Below the pieces are notes generated by a model. It saw nothing but the letters and a program-made list of their open reading frames with translations. It searched no databases and was not told the DNA's origin. A DNA stretch of 64,000 nucleotides from an uncultured Prevotella sp. (lineage in GTDB: Bacteria > Bacteroidota > Bacteroidia > Bacteroidales > Bacteroidaceae): assembly GCA_900315545.1 (NCBI GenBank), contig OMZM01000004.1:62001-126000 (forward strand). The letters run 5' to 3'. The position numbers and the translations under genes are program-made. Position 1 is the first letter of the stretch. Each line of letters starts with the position of its first letter. This document shows, piece after piece, positions 26,036-34,985 of the stretch.

Positions 26036-26428
26036 ATGAACAAAATAATGCTTATCGGAAATGTAGGAAAAGAGCCAGACGTCAGATACTATGACGCAGA
26101 TCAGGCTGTCGTCACATTTCCACTTGCAACCACAGAGCGCGGATACAAACTGCCTAACGGAACGCAGGTTCCCGACAGGACAGACTGGCACAACATAGTG
26201 CTGTGGAGAGGTTTGGCAAAGGTGGCGGAGAAATATATACACAAGGGCGACAAGCTGTATATAGAAGGCAAGATGCAGTATCGTACATACAACGACCAGA
26301 AGGGACAGAGCAGGTTTATAGCAGAAGTGATAGGCGAGTCTCTCGAACTGCTCTCTGCAAAGGTTCAGACAAACTCAGCTGAAACAACTCAGAATACAAC
26401 CGAAACCACAGACGATAATCCTTTCTAA
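26036..26428 (+). CDS. ssb: single-stranded DNA-binding protein
   Basis: This 130-residue OB-fold protein has the Ssb hallmarks: MNKIMLIGNVGKEPDVRY at the start, TDWHNIVLW, and VAEKYIHKGDKLYIEGKMQYR. The C-terminus is an acidic tail ending DDNPF, close to the DDDIPF tip that binds repair proteins. It coats single-stranded DNA in replication and repair. gldE follows after 4 bp; the ssb-gldE pair is a common Bacteroidota arrangement. Confidence 0.96.
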   Translation: MNKIMLIGNVGKEPDVRYYDADQAVVTFPLATTERGYKLPNGTQVPDRTDWHNIVLWRGLAKVAEKYIHKGDKLYIEGKMQYRTYNDQKGQSRFIAEVIGESLELLSAKVQTNSAETTQNTTETTDDNPF

Positions 26429-26432
26429 TAGT

Positions 26433-27767
26433 ATGACAGACTATACTGTTTTTCTAAAAACGCTATCAGATGTTCATTTTATTACCCCGACATGGGGCGT
26501 TTTCGTAGCATTGGGACTGACACTCGTATTGCTTTTCCTTTCGGGATTTGCAAGCGGTTCTGAAATATCTTTTTTCAGCCTTTCGCCGACAGACCTGAGC
26601 ATACTGGAAGAAGGAAAAACAAATGCTGACAAGAAAATTCTCAGCCTGCGCGAAGACAGCGAACGAACACTGGCGACGATACTGATAACAAACAATTTCG
26701 TCAATGTTACGATTATCATGCTGTGCAACTACATCTTTGTTCACACAATAGATTTCGGCGACGCGAAATGGCTTGAGTTCATCTGCATTACTGTGCTGCT
26801 CACATTCCTGTTGCTGCTCTTCGGCGAAATAATGCCAAAGGTTTATGGCAGACAGAACTCACTGCAGTTTTGCAGACGGACGGTCAACGGCATTATTATC
26901 ATGCGCAAGCTGTTCTGGCCTTTGGAAAACATACTGCTACGAAGCGGTATACTGGCAGAAAAAGTATTGCAGCGCGAATCGCACGTGCTTAGCGTTGATG
27001 AACTGGAGCAGGCTCTGGAACTGACAAACAAAGATGATATAAAGGAAGAAAAGAGCATGCTGCAAGGCATCATACGCTTCAGCGACGAGACGGCGAAAGA
27101 AGTTATGACTACCAGACAGGATGTCGTTGACCTCGAAATAAAGAGTACGTTTGCCGACGTGCTGAAATGTATAGTAGAAAACAACTATAGCCGAATACCA
27201 ATTTATCAGGACAATACGGACAACATCAGGGGTGTACTCTACATAAAGGACCTGCTGCCGCATCTCGGCAAACCGTCGAACTTCCGCTGGCAGAGCCTGA
27301 TAAGACCGCCGTATTTTGTGCCTGAGACAAAGAAGATTGACGACTTGTTGCGCGAATTTCAGGACAACAAAGTACACATAGCAATAGTTGTCGACGAGTT
27401 TGGTGGAACATCGGGCATCGTAACGCTTGAGGATATTCTTGAAGAGATAGTCGGAGAAATAAACGATGAGTACGATGAAGAGGAAAGACTCTACACGCGG
27501 CTGAACAAAAACACTTATGTGTTTGAGGGAAAGACCGTGTTGAGCGACTTCTGCAAGATACTACAGATAGACGATGAGTTGTTTGACGACGTCGCAGGAG
27601 AGGCTGACACGATAGCCGGTCTGCTGCTGGAAATAAAGGGAGACTTCCCTACGTTGCACGAAGTGATATCGTATGACAGGTTCGACTTTGAAGTGCTGAA
27701 GATAGAGGAACGACGCATTTCAAAGATAAAGGTGAGGATAAAGAACAAGACCGCCGACAACATATAA
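26433..27767 (+). CDS. gldE: gliding-motility-associated membrane protein GldE (CNNM/CorC type)
   Basis: This 444-residue membrane protein starts with a CNNM/DUF21 transmembrane domain (four hydrophobic segments within residues 15-180, including LGLTLVLLFLSGFASGSE). A CBS-domain pair follows (about 215-340, with EVMTTRQDVVDLE and VDEFGGTSGIVTLEDILEEIVGEI), then a CorC/HlyC domain at the end. GldE is linked to gliding and T9SS secretion in Flavobacterium; in non-gliding Bacteroidales its role is less clear and may involve ion transport. The usual partner gldD is not next to it; a phosphopantetheinyl transferase is. Confidence 0.92.
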   Translation: MTDYTVFLKTLSDVHFITPTWGVFVALGLTLVLLFLSGFASGSEISFFSLSPTDLSILEEGKTNADKKILSLREDSERTLATILITNNFVNVTIIMLCNYIFVHTIDFGDAKWLEFICITVLLTFLLLLFGEIMPKVYGRQNSLQFCRRTVNGIIIMRKLFWPLENILLRSGILAEKVLQRESHVLSVDELEQALELTNKDDIKEEKSMLQGIIRFSDETAKEVMTTRQDVVDLEIKSTFADVLKCIVENNYSRIPIYQDNTDNIRGVLYIKDLLPHLGKPSNFRWQSLIRPPYFVPETKKIDDLLREFQDNKVHIAIVVDEFGGTSGIVTLEDILEEIVGEINDEYDEEERLYTRLNKNTYVFEGKTVLSDFCKILQIDDELFDDVAGEADTIAGLLLEIKGDFPTLHEVISYDRFDFEVLKIEERRISKIKVRIKNKTADNI

Positions 27768-27783
27768 TAGCAAAACTATTTTT

Positions 27784-28419
27784 ATGCCACTTGTCGTTAA
27801 TAGGAAATTGGATGCCGAGACATTCTTGGGAGTCTGGCATCTGACTGAAACTGCAGGCGAAATAAAGCAAATAGACAGCAGTTCTGCTCGCTTGTGGCAT
27901 AATTATGAATCGGTTTATTCATCTGAACATAGAATTAAAGAGAAGGTTTTGGCAAGAATTCTGCTGAAAATACTGTATTCTACTTTTTTGAATACGGATG
28001 CCGATAGCAAGGAAGTACCGGAAATAAGTTATAATGAAGATGGTTGCCCGCGTCTGGATGATGGAGTCAACATTAGCATAAGCCACACTACAGATTATGT
28101 TGCCGTGATTATCTCGACTGAACATATAGTAGGAGTCGACATAGAGATGCGTGGTGAACGCGTAAACAAAATAGCAAAAAGGTTTATAAGGGAAGACGAG
28201 TATGCCGACACAACAGGGGAAAGACTGCTGATATGGTGTGCTAAGGAAACGATGTATAAGATGTTTTCGTCAGAGCATCTTGGATATTTTGACATGCGCA
28301 CTGCAAATATAAAAGACAGTGATGGTGTTTTCGTAATTGAAAACATAAAGAAAAATCTGCGTCTAAACGTGAATTATCATTTAGGCGCAGACTATGTTAT
28401 GACGTATTCGATATTTTAG
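27784..28419 (+). CDS. 4'-phosphopantetheinyl transferase
   Basis: This 211-residue Sfp/AcpS-type enzyme transfers phosphopantetheine to carrier proteins. The motif GVDIEMRGERVNKIAKRF near residue 118 contains the metal-binding Asp/Glu, and WCAKETMYKMF is the second family motif. The preceding SISHTTDYVAVII segment matches the family. It follows gldE by 16 bp and likely shares its transcript. The stop codon is immediately followed by the stop of the convergent DUF4270 gene, with no room for a separate terminator. A hairpin within the last codons (28357-28390) may serve instead. Confidence 0.88.
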   Translation: MPLVVNRKLDAETFLGVWHLTETAGEIKQIDSSSARLWHNYESVYSSEHRIKEKVLARILLKILYSTFLNTDADSKEVPEISYNEDGCPRLDDGVNISISHTTDYVAVIISTEHIVGVDIEMRGERVNKIAKRFIREDEYADTTGERLLIWCAKETMYKMFSSEHLGYFDMRTANIKDSDGVFVIENIKKNLRLNVNYHLGADYVMTYSIF

Positions 28420-29898
28420 TTAGTTGGTAAACTTACTGTATATGACTGAAAGTTTCAGCTTTCCGTTGTTGCTGTTGGTGCCTCCGACTATGCGCGTGCT
28501 GCTTAGCGACAAGTCGTGATTTACCTTTACGATTTCATAGGTCTGTGTAGTAGCATCCAGAACTTGTGTAACTGCAACAGGAATGAGTGCCAGTTTATTC
28601 CAGTTAGGATGCTCAGCCAGCCAGTTGGATGAGCTTTTCATTCCTTCCCTCTTTGCTTTTGCAAGGTTTGAGACCAGCGAGCTGATGTTGCTGAACGTAT
28701 AAGAGTTGACAGATGTTGTTTCCGATTTTGTCGTAGAATAGTCGGCGATGAAAGAATACTTGTTGTCAGGCAACATATTGTTTTCAAAGAACGTCTCTAC
28801 GCTGTCGGCTGGAATGATGAGCAGATGCTGCGGGCATGGCAGAGAGAAGCTTGAGCCATTGTCGTTGTTAATTCTTGGTATAACAAGCTTGGCGGTGTTG
28901 ATAGTGTCGTTCTCATGTCCATAAATAATTTCATCAACAGGCAGAGTCAGTTCTGTATAGATACCAGCTGGCGTTTTCAGGTATGTACATGTGTTGTCTG
29001 CAACCAGTGCCTCGAGTTCCTTCTGACTGTTCGTTATGTGTGATGTCTGCAATACTTCTTCCGTTCCGGCAAAGGTTATGACACTGTTGTATGTACTGTC
29101 GTTGTCTGTGTAACGGAAGTAAATATTCAGCGCACTTGACGTTATGTAAGCCATAGAGCCAATGCCTCCGGAATGCTTGAAATAGAATCCAGGAATGACA
29201 TTGTTGGCAAGTTGATATGAGTTCTTGAAGTATTCAGGATGCTCGTAGTATGTCCTCATAACGTATGTGCCAAAGTTGTCATATTGATTGTTGTTCTTGT
29301 CAACATATTGCGATGTCAACGGAATGGTAATATGGTCAATGTATGTAGACACGTTTCGGTCTGTACTGCTGACGTGCATGTCTGCAAGTGAGTATGTTGT
29401 AGAAGCAGTCAGACCATTTTCCCTTATAACGTCTTCCTTAATAGGATCGAAATCGGAAAAGTAGGTCGTACTCTCAGGAAGACGCTTTGACAACTCATAA
29501 GTCTTTACTTTCATAGTTTCCAGAGAGTCTCCGTAGAAACTTCTATAGTAAAGCCTTATTTCACATGAGTCAGCAACTATTTTGCCGTCTTTCCTGCTCA
29601 TTATGCTTGCCATGTCTGGCAGCGTGTAGTTTTCTATTGTATGAAATTGTGTCAGGAAGTCGCCGCTGATATATGAATTTGTTTCAGGGTCTTTGACATA
29701 GCCTAAATATCCGACATTGCTTCTGTTGATAACAGCATTTGAAAGCCTTGAAACAGATGCTACGTCAAAAGTGTCGGCTGTAACGGTAATATTGTTGATT
29801 CTGTCCGACAGCGATGTGCCTAAGGTGTCGGTTGTATCGTCGCATGCAACAAATATGCACAGTGTAAACAATACGACTAATATACTCTTTATTTTCAT
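28420..29898 (-). CDS. DUF4270 outer-membrane or periplasmic lipoprotein
   Basis: This 492-residue lipoprotein has a signal sequence MKIKSILVVLFTLCIFVAC with the lipobox Cys at 19. The following Asp-Asp suggests outer-membrane or surface sorting, although position rules in Bacteroidota differ from those of E. coli. The mature part matches the DUF4270 layout (NRSNVGYLGYVKDPE, then repeated beta strands). Function is unknown. It lies beside the starch-synthase-like gene and panC/panD, a neighbourhood that is common in Bacteroidales. The stop abuts that of the convergent transferase gene. Confidence 0.85.
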   Translation of the reverse strand: MKIKSILVVLFTLCIFVACDDTTDTLGTSLSDRINNITVTADTFDVASVSRLSNAVINRSNVGYLGYVKDPETNSYISGDFLTQFHTIENYTLPDMASIMSRKDGKIVADSCEIRLYYRSFYGDSLETMKVKTYELSKRLPESTTYFSDFDPIKEDVIRENGLTASTTYSLADMHVSSTDRNVSTYIDHITIPLTSQYVDKNNNQYDNFGTYVMRTYYEHPEYFKNSYQLANNVIPGFYFKHSGGIGSMAYITSSALNIYFRYTDNDSTYNSVITFAGTEEVLQTSHITNSQKELEALVADNTCTYLKTPAGIYTELTLPVDEIIYGHENDTINTAKLVIPRINNDNGSSFSLPCPQHLLIIPADSVETFFENNMLPDNKYSFIADYSTTKSETTSVNSYTFSNISSLVSNLAKAKREGMKSSSNWLAEHPNWNKLALIPVAVTQVLDATTQTYEIVKVNHDLSLSSTRIVGGTNSNNGKLKLSVIYSKFTN

Positions 29899-29948
29899 AT
29901 ATGATAGTAATCTATATAATAAAAGTAATAGTAACGCGATGACAGTTT

Positions 29949-30743
29949 TTATTGAATTTGCGATTCCAGGAATTGCTTTATTTCGTCAATATTGTCTTCT
30001 TTATAATTCAGTATAGGAATGTCCTTATCTTTCAGATATGTAGATATGCTCCTGTTCATATTGCCAGACATTTCTATAATAGAATCAGAGTAGTCGATAG
30101 CAATCTTTGTCAGTTCCTTGTAGTCGAACTTGCTTTTGTAAGCGGAAAGGACTTTTGACGTAACACCTTTGTACTCTATAAACTTTCTTGATGCAGAACC
30201 GAGAGTAGTGCCTGGCAGATTGTTATACAAGGCAGTTACAATCTTCGTATTGGCAAATGAAGGTTCCTCATCGTATGCAAGCTTAATATATAAAGGTATG
30301 AGCGAACTCATCCATCCCTGACATACTATCAGGTCTGGAGCCCAACGCAATTTCTTTACTGTTTCCAGTACGCCACGAGCAAAGAAAATAGCACGCTCAA
30401 CATTGACAGACTGTTCTTCGTCCTCTTCTTCAAGCTTGTGTTTGGGGAAATAGTCTTCATTGTCTATGAAATATACTTGTACACGTGCCGTAGGAATCGA
30501 TGCAACCTTGATAATAAGAGGATGGTCTGTGTCGTCGATTATCAAATTCATACCAGACAGTCTTATTACTTCGTGCAACTGTCCGCGACGTTCATTTATT
30601 TCTCCCCATTTAGGCATGAATGTACGTATCTCGTAGTTTGCCTCCTGAACTTTCTGAGGCAAAACTCTACCCATTATAGACATTTCATTGTCAGGAACGT
30701 ATGGTGAAATTTCCTGATTTACAAATAAAACTTTCTTCGCCAT
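29949..30743 (-). CDS. starch/glycogen synthase-like protein, N-terminal domain only
   Basis: This 264-residue protein resembles the N-terminal Rossmann half of GT5 glycogen/starch synthases (VLFVNQEISPYV, then PDLIVCQGWMSSLIPLYIK). It lacks two features needed for catalysis: the ADP-glucose-binding KTGGL motif is replaced by PDNEMSI, and the entire C-terminal domain is missing. It is therefore probably not a glycogen synthase. This short form sits next to panC in many Bacteroidales and may have a regulatory or unrelated role. It shares the minus strand with the DUF4270 gene and faces panC across a divergent promoter region. Confidence 0.8.
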   Translation of the reverse strand: MAKKVLFVNQEISPYVPDNEMSIMGRVLPQKVQEANYEIRTFMPKWGEINERRGQLHEVIRLSGMNLIIDDTDHPLIIKVASIPTARVQVYFIDNEDYFPKHKLEEEDEEQSVNVERAIFFARGVLETVKKLRWAPDLIVCQGWMSSLIPLYIKLAYDEEPSFANTKIVTALYNNLPGTTLGSASRKFIEYKGVTSKVLSAYKSKFDYKELTKIAIDYSDSIIEMSGNMNRSISTYLKDKDIPILNYKEDNIDEIKQFLESQIQ

Positions 30744-30922
30744 TATGTTATTCTTTTATCAGCATTCTGTTGAATTTACGGCAAAGATACGAAAAAATGT
30801 TGGTATAAGACTTATTCTTTTTATTTAATTTACAAAAAACAACATTATTATTATCTTTTTTTTATTGTAATTCTTTCTTATTTAAGAAAAATGTTGTTAT
30901 TTTGCAGCGCAATTTTAATTCT
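30744..30922. promoter_or_regulatory. divergent promoter region of the starch-synthase-like gene and panC
   Basis: On the minus strand TATCTTTG (30782-30789) is a good -7 box. On the plus strand a TATTTTG close to 30898-30904 may serve panC. The -33 elements are weak on both sides. Confidence 0.45.
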
Positions 30923-31783
30923 ATGAAAATGAAAGTATTTCAGAAAATTGTTGATTTGCAAAATGCTCTGTTCGAATTGCGCAAAGAAGGCAAGACAATA
31001 GGGTTTGTTCCCACAATGGGAGCACTGCATGAAGGGCATGCCTCATTAGTAAAAAAGAGTGTTGGCGACAATGACGTAACTGTTGTTTCTGTTTTTGTCA
31101 ATCCAACACAATTTAATGATAAGAAAGACTTGGAAACTTATCCTCGAGACTTAGATGCTGACTGTGCACTGCTTGATAGTGTAGGTGCCGATTTTGTTTT
31201 TGCACCAACAGTAGAAGATATGTATCCAACGCCAGATAATAGAACATTTGAGTTTCCTCCTGTATCAACAGTAATGGAAGGAGCACATAGACCTGGACAT
31301 TTTAATGGAGTTTGTCAGGTTGTCAGTCGTTTGTTCTATATCGTTAAGCCTGCCAAAGCATATTTTGGAGAGAAAGATTGGCAGCAGATATGTGTTGTTA
31401 AGGCTATGGTAAAACAGCTTGGTATCAAAGTGCAGATTGTTGAATGTCCTATAGTCAGAGAGGAAGATGGGCTTGCTAAAAGTTCGCGCAATGCTTTACT
31501 ATCGGCAGATGAGCGCAAAATAGCACCAACGATATATAAATACCTGAAAGAGAGTGTTGACTATGCAAAGAAACACTCTTTACAGGAAACACACAGTTTT
31601 GTTGTTGACAATATAAATTCCGTTGACGGACTTGAAGTTGAATATTATTCTATTGTAGACGGCAATTCTCTCCAAGATATTTCTTCATGGGATGACAGCA
31701 AATATATAGTTGGATGTATAACCGTTTATTGTGGCAAACGTCCTGTACGTTTAATAGACCATATTAAATATAAGGAGGATTAA
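30923..31783 (+). CDS. panC: pantoate-beta-alanine ligase
   Basis: This 286-residue enzyme joins pantoate and beta-alanine with ATP to make pantothenate. The nucleotide-binding HIGH-like motif is [20 protein letters not shown] and KSSRNALLS are family motifs, and the length is normal. I chose the ATG at 30923; an earlier TTG would add seven unconserved residues. panD, which makes its beta-alanine substrate, follows after 6 bp, preceded by an unusually good Shine-Dalgarno (AAGGAGG). Confidence 0.96.
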   Translation: MKMKVFQKIVDLQNALFELRKEGKTIGFVPTMGALHEGHASLVKKSVGDNDVTVVSVFVNPTQFNDKKDLETYPRDLDADCALLDSVGADFVFAPTVEDMYPTPDNRTFEFPPVSTVMEGAHRPGHFNGVCQVVSRLFYIVKPAKAYFGEKDWQQICVVKAMVKQLGIKVQIVECPIVREEDGLAKSSRNALLSADERKIAPTIYKYLKESVDYAKKHSLQETHSFVVDNINSVDGLEVEYYSIVDGNSLQDISSWDDSKYIVGCITVYCGKRPVRLIDHIKYKED

Positions 31784-31789
31784 AAAGCT

Positions 31790-32131
31790 ATGATGATTGA
31801 AGTAATGAAGTCTAAGATTCACTGTGTAAAAGTGACAGAGGCTAACTTGAATTACATTGGAAGCATAACCATAGATGAGGATTTGCTTGATGCTGCAAAC
31901 ATGATTGCTGGTGAAAAAGTAGAAGTGGTCAACAACAATAATGGTGAAAGGTTTGAAACATATATAATAAAAGGTGAAAGGGGAAGTGGGTGTATATGCC
32001 TTAACGGTGCGGCTGCACGCAAATGTATTGTAGGCGATACAATTATTATTATTTCTTATGCCTTAATGGATTTTGAAGAGGCTAAGCAGTTCAAACCGTC
32101 GGTAGTCTTTCCTGACAACAATAAATTGTAG
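31790..32131 (+). CDS. panD: aspartate 1-decarboxylase
   Basis: This 113-residue pyruvoyl enzyme decarboxylates aspartate to beta-alanine. The self-cleavage site Gly24-Ser25 (NYIGSITID) is in the canonical position when translation starts at 31790, which supports this start over the adjacent second ATG. Ser25 becomes the pyruvoyl group. It is translationally close to panC, so the pair supplies pantothenate for coenzyme A. A strong bidirectional terminator follows. Confidence 0.95.
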   Translation: MMIEVMKSKIHCVKVTEANLNYIGSITIDEDLLDAANMIAGEKVEVVNNNNGERFETYIIKGERGSGCICLNGAAARKCIVGDTIIIISYALMDFEEAKQFKPSVVFPDNNKL

Positions 32132-32206
32132 TATCAGTTGCAAGCAGTTTTGTATTGACATGTAATTATATAAGTATGTGATAATAACTACCAGTTATAT
32201 AAAAAT

Positions 32207-32243
32207 AAAAAAGGCAGGTTACATTATATAAACCTGCCTTTTT
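32207..32243. terminator. bidirectional terminator between panD and the carboxylase operon
   Basis: A perfect stem AAGGCAGGTT/AACCTGCCTT with a 10-nt loop, flanked by A-run and T-run, serves both convergent operons. Confidence 0.9.
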
Positions 32244-32263
32244 CTTATTGCGTAGTTGTGCTT

Positions 32264-32692
32264 TTATTCTATAACAACTAATGGAGTATCTTCCATTACG
32301 TTTGCACCTACCTTTACCAATACGGCTGTTACCTTGCCGTCTTTGTTAGCTTCGAGGTTGTTAGCCATTTTCATTGCCTCAAGTACGATTACGGTATCGC
32401 CCTTCTTTACTTCGTCGCCTACAGCAACTTTAACTTCTGTAACGACACCTGGCAGTGGAGCCTTAACAGCGTCATTTGTGTTAACGTTAGTATTTGAAGC
32501 TGGAGCATCGTCTGAACTTTCCTGCTGAGCAACAGGCTTAACGACAACCTTTTTCTTCTCTGGTTCTGGTTCCGGTTCCATTTCAACTTTATAGCTTTCG
32601 CCGTTAACGGTTACTTCTGCTATGTTCTCAACGATGTCGCCGATAGCAACTTCGTATTTCGTACCATTTATGGTATATTTGTATTCTTTCAT
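32264..32692 (-). CDS. biotin carboxyl carrier protein of the methylmalonyl-CoA carboxylase/decarboxylase
   Basis: This 142-residue protein ends in a biotinyl domain with the biotin Lys108 in LEAMKMANNL. A proline/glutamate and alanine-rich linker (EPEPEPEKKK and onward) precedes it. It carries the carboxyl group between subunits of a propionyl-/methylmalonyl-CoA carboxylase or decarboxylase, the enzyme set behind propionate production. It is the last gene of an operon with the epimerase, the carboxyltransferase and a short OadG-like protein. Confidence 0.92.
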   Translation of the reverse strand: MKEYKYTINGTKYEVAIGDIVENIAEVTVNGESYKVEMEPEPEPEKKKVVVKPVAQQESSDDAPASNTNVNTNDAVKAPLPGVVTEVKVAVGDEVKKGDTVIVLEAMKMANNLEANKDGKVTAVLVKVGANVMEDTPLVVIE

Positions 32693-32704
32693 ATTAATAC
32701 TTGT

Positions 32705-32863
32705 TTATGGATGAGGAGTCATTGTCAACATTCTGCTGTTCCAGTCTGTGCAACGTGGCTTAATAGTAATTATACCAGACTCCTTGTCGTGTACATTATT
32801 ACCTTTGAATTCGTGCAGTGCTAAAGAAATAGCAGCTAACACTTCATTGTTTAATTTTGCCAT
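32705..32863 (-). CDS. short OadG-like tail protein (52 aa) without membrane segment
   Basis: A 52-residue frame (MAKLNNEVLAAISLALHEFK... ending in MLTMTPHP) lies between the carboxyltransferase and biotin carrier genes with gaps of 19 and 12 bp. It resembles the C-terminal tail of OadG/gamma-type subunits of sodium-pump decarboxylases (AAI.ALH, HD.ESGIITIK, then W.S), yet it has no transmembrane helix. The operon position argues for a real gene, too small for routine ORF calls. It may be a docking peptide for the carboxyltransferase complex. Confidence 0.7.
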   Translation of the reverse strand: MAKLNNEVLAAISLALHEFKGNNVHDKESGIITIKPRCTDWNSRMLTMTPHP

Positions 32864-32882
32864 TTTGTAATTGTTTTGTTCA

Positions 32883-34448
32883 TTACATAGGAATGTTTCC
32901 GTGTTTCTTAGCAGGCAGAGAGTCGCGCTTTGTTGCCAGCTGTGCTAAAGCACGGCAGATGCGGAAACGAGTGTTGCGAGGCTCGATAACATCGTCGATG
33001 TATCCATAGCGTGCAGCCTGATAAGGGTTAGCAAAGAGTTCTGAATATTCTTCTTCTTTCTCTGCGATATATGCCTTAACATCTTCGCCTGCCTCTTTCT
33101 TAGCCTTAGCTTCCTTAGCATACAACACTGCAACGGCACCTGAAGCGCCCATAACAGCGATTTCTGCGTTAGGCCAAGCATAGTTGAGGTCGGTGTGCAG
33201 TTGCTTACATCCCATAACGATGTGGCTACCACCATAGCTCTTGCGCAGTGTAATTGTAATCTTTGGAACTGTTGCTTCTCCATAAGCGTAGAGCAACTGT
33301 GCACCGTGAAGGATTACGGCATTGTATTCCTGACCTGTTCCAGGAAGGAATCCAGGAACGTCTACGAGAGACACGATAGGAATGTTGAATGCGTCGCAGA
33401 AACGTACGAAACGTGCCCCCTTGCGGCTTGCGTTAACGTCAAGCACACCTGCGTAGCATGCAGGCTGGTTTGCTACGATACCAACGCTTTGTCCGTTGAA
33501 GCGTGCGAAACCAACGATAATATTGCGAGCAAACTTAGGCTGAACTTCAAAGAATTCTCCATTATCGGTAATGGCAGAAATAACTTTATACATGTCGTAT
33601 GCCTTGTTTGGATCGTCTGGCAATATTTCGTTCAGTGAATCTTCCATACGGTCGATTGGGTCTGTGCATTCCTTGCGTGGAGTTTCTTCCATGTTGTTTG
33701 AAGGAATATAGCTCAGAAGAGTCTTTATCATTTCAAGAGCCTCTTCCTCTGTAGATGCTGTGAAGTGAGTTACACCACTCTTTGTTGAGTGTACGCTTGC
33801 TCCACCGAGATGTTCCTGGTCTACGTCTTCACCTGTAACGGTCTTTACAACTTTCGGACCTGTAAGGAACATGTAAGAAGTGTTCTCCATCATCAGAGTG
33901 AAGTCAGTCAGTGCAGGTGAATAAACAGCACCACCGGCACATGGACCAAAGATACCTGAAATCTGTGGAACAACACCTGAAGCAAGAATATTGCGTTCAA
34001 AAATCTCTGCATATCCGGCAAGTGCGTTGACAGCTTCCTGAATACGAGCACCGCCTGAGTCGTTGATACCGATGACTGGAGCACCCATCTTCATTGCCAT
34101 GTCCATTACTTTGCATATCTTCTGTGCCATTGTTTCTGACAGAGAACCGCCATTAACGGTAAAGTCCTGTGCGAAAATATAAACAAGACGTCCGTCGATG
34201 GTACCTGAACCAGCTACAACACCGTCGCCCAGATATTGTTTCTTTTCCATGCCGAAGTTTGTGCAGCGATGCAACTTAAACATGTCAAACTCTTCAAAGC
34301 TACCTTCGTCAAGTAACATATCTATACGTTCACGTGCTGTATATTTGCCACGTGCATGCTGCTTTTCAATAGCTTTTTCGCCTCCACCAAGACGTGCTTG
34401 CTCACGCTTGGCAATCAATGCTTTGATTTTTTCTAATTGTTTACTCAT
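32883..34448 (-). CDS. mmdA: acyl-CoA carboxylase carboxyltransferase subunit (MmdA-like)
   Basis: This 521-residue carboxyltransferase has the crotonase-fold beta/alpha pair: [19 protein letters not shown] and [13 protein letters not shown] in the first half, and [11 protein letters not shown] with [11 protein letters not shown] in the second. It transfers a carboxyl group between biotin and propionyl-CoA/methylmalonyl-CoA. I chose ATG 34448 ([11 protein letters not shown]), since the preceding 32 residues overlap the promoter-proximal gap and are not conserved in character. The epimerase gene is upstream by 37 bp. Whether the complex pumps sodium is unclear because no membrane beta subunit is present. 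Confidence 0.93.
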   Translation of the reverse strand: MSKQLEKIKALIAKREQARLGGGEKAIEKQHARGKYTARERIDMLLDEGSFEEFDMFKLHRCTNFGMEKKQYLGDGVVAGSGTIDGRLVYIFAQDFTVNGGSLSETMAQKICKVMDMAMKMGAPVIGINDSGGARIQEAVNALAGYAEIFERNILASGVVPQISGIFGPCAGGAVYSPALTDFTLMMENTSYMFLTGPKVVKTVTGEDVDQEHLGGASVHSTKSGVTHFTASTEEEALEMIKTLLSYIPSNNMEETPRKECTDPIDRMEDSLNEILPDDPNKAYDMYKVISAITDNGEFFEVQPKFARNIIVGFARFNGQSVGIVANQPACYAGVLDVNASRKGARFVRFCDAFNIPIVSLVDVPGFLPGTGQEYNAVILHGAQLLYAYGEATVPKITITLRKSYGGSHIVMGCKQLHTDLNYAWPNAEIAVMGASGAVAVLYAKEAKAKKEAGEDVKAYIAEKEEEYSELFANPYQAARYGYIDDVIEPRNTRFRICRALAQLATKRDSLPAKKHGNIPM

Positions 34449-34485
34449 TGTCGTATAATGTATTTTTGTTTGTTCACTTGCTGTT

Positions 34486-34890
34486 TTAGTGCTCGCAAAG
34501 TTCAGTAAGAATACCGCATGTTGACTTTGGATGCAAGAATGCAATGTTCAGGTTTTCTGCTCCCTTGCGTGGTGCCTTGTCAATAAGTCTGATTCCTTTT
34601 TCATCACACTCAGCCAGAGCCTTTGATACGCCGTCTTCTATACAGAATGCAACGTGGTGTACTCCTTTATTTCCTTTGTCAAGCCATTTCTGGATTGTAC
34701 TTTCCGGAGATGTCGGCTCAAGAAGTTCAAGTTTAACTTCGCCGCATTTTAAGAATGCAGTTTTTACTTTCTGATCTTCTACAACTTCAACTGCATAGCA
34801 GTCTAAGCCTAAAACCTCTTTGAAATAGGGGAGGGCTTCTTCAATGCTTTGAACAGCAATGCCTAAATGTTCAATGTGTGAAATTTTCAT
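34486..34890 (-). CDS. mce: methylmalonyl-CoA epimerase
   Basis: This 134-residue VOC-fold metalloenzyme interconverts the R and S forms of methylmalonyl-CoA. Metal-binding residues include His8 ([10 protein letters not shown]), Gln/Glu in [10 protein letters not shown], His in VHHVAFCI and the C-terminal Glu in GILTELCEH. It is the first gene of the operon with mmdA, the OadG-like tail and the biotin carrier, fitting the succinate-propionate pathway. A good promoter lies upstream. Confidence 0.95.
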   Translation of the reverse strand: MKISHIEHLGIAVQSIEEALPYFKEVLGLDCYAVEVVEDQKVKTAFLKCGEVKLELLEPTSPESTIQKWLDKGNKGVHHVAFCIEDGVSKALAECDEKGIRLIDKAPRKGAENLNIAFLHPKSTCGILTELCEH

Positions 34891-34927
34891 ATTATTTATG
34901 TATTTAAATGGTTTAAAATATTTCCTG

Positions 34928-34958
34928 CAAAGGTACGTATTTATTTTAATTGTACGAA
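34928..34958 (-). promoter_or_regulatory. promoter of the mce-mmdA operon (TTCG-N19-TACCTTTG)
   Basis: On the minus strand TACCTTTG (34928-34935) is preceded at 19 bp by TTCG. It lies about 40 bp upstream of mce. Confidence 0.6.
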
Positions 34959-34985
34959 ATTTTTTCGTTACTTTTATTTTAACAA

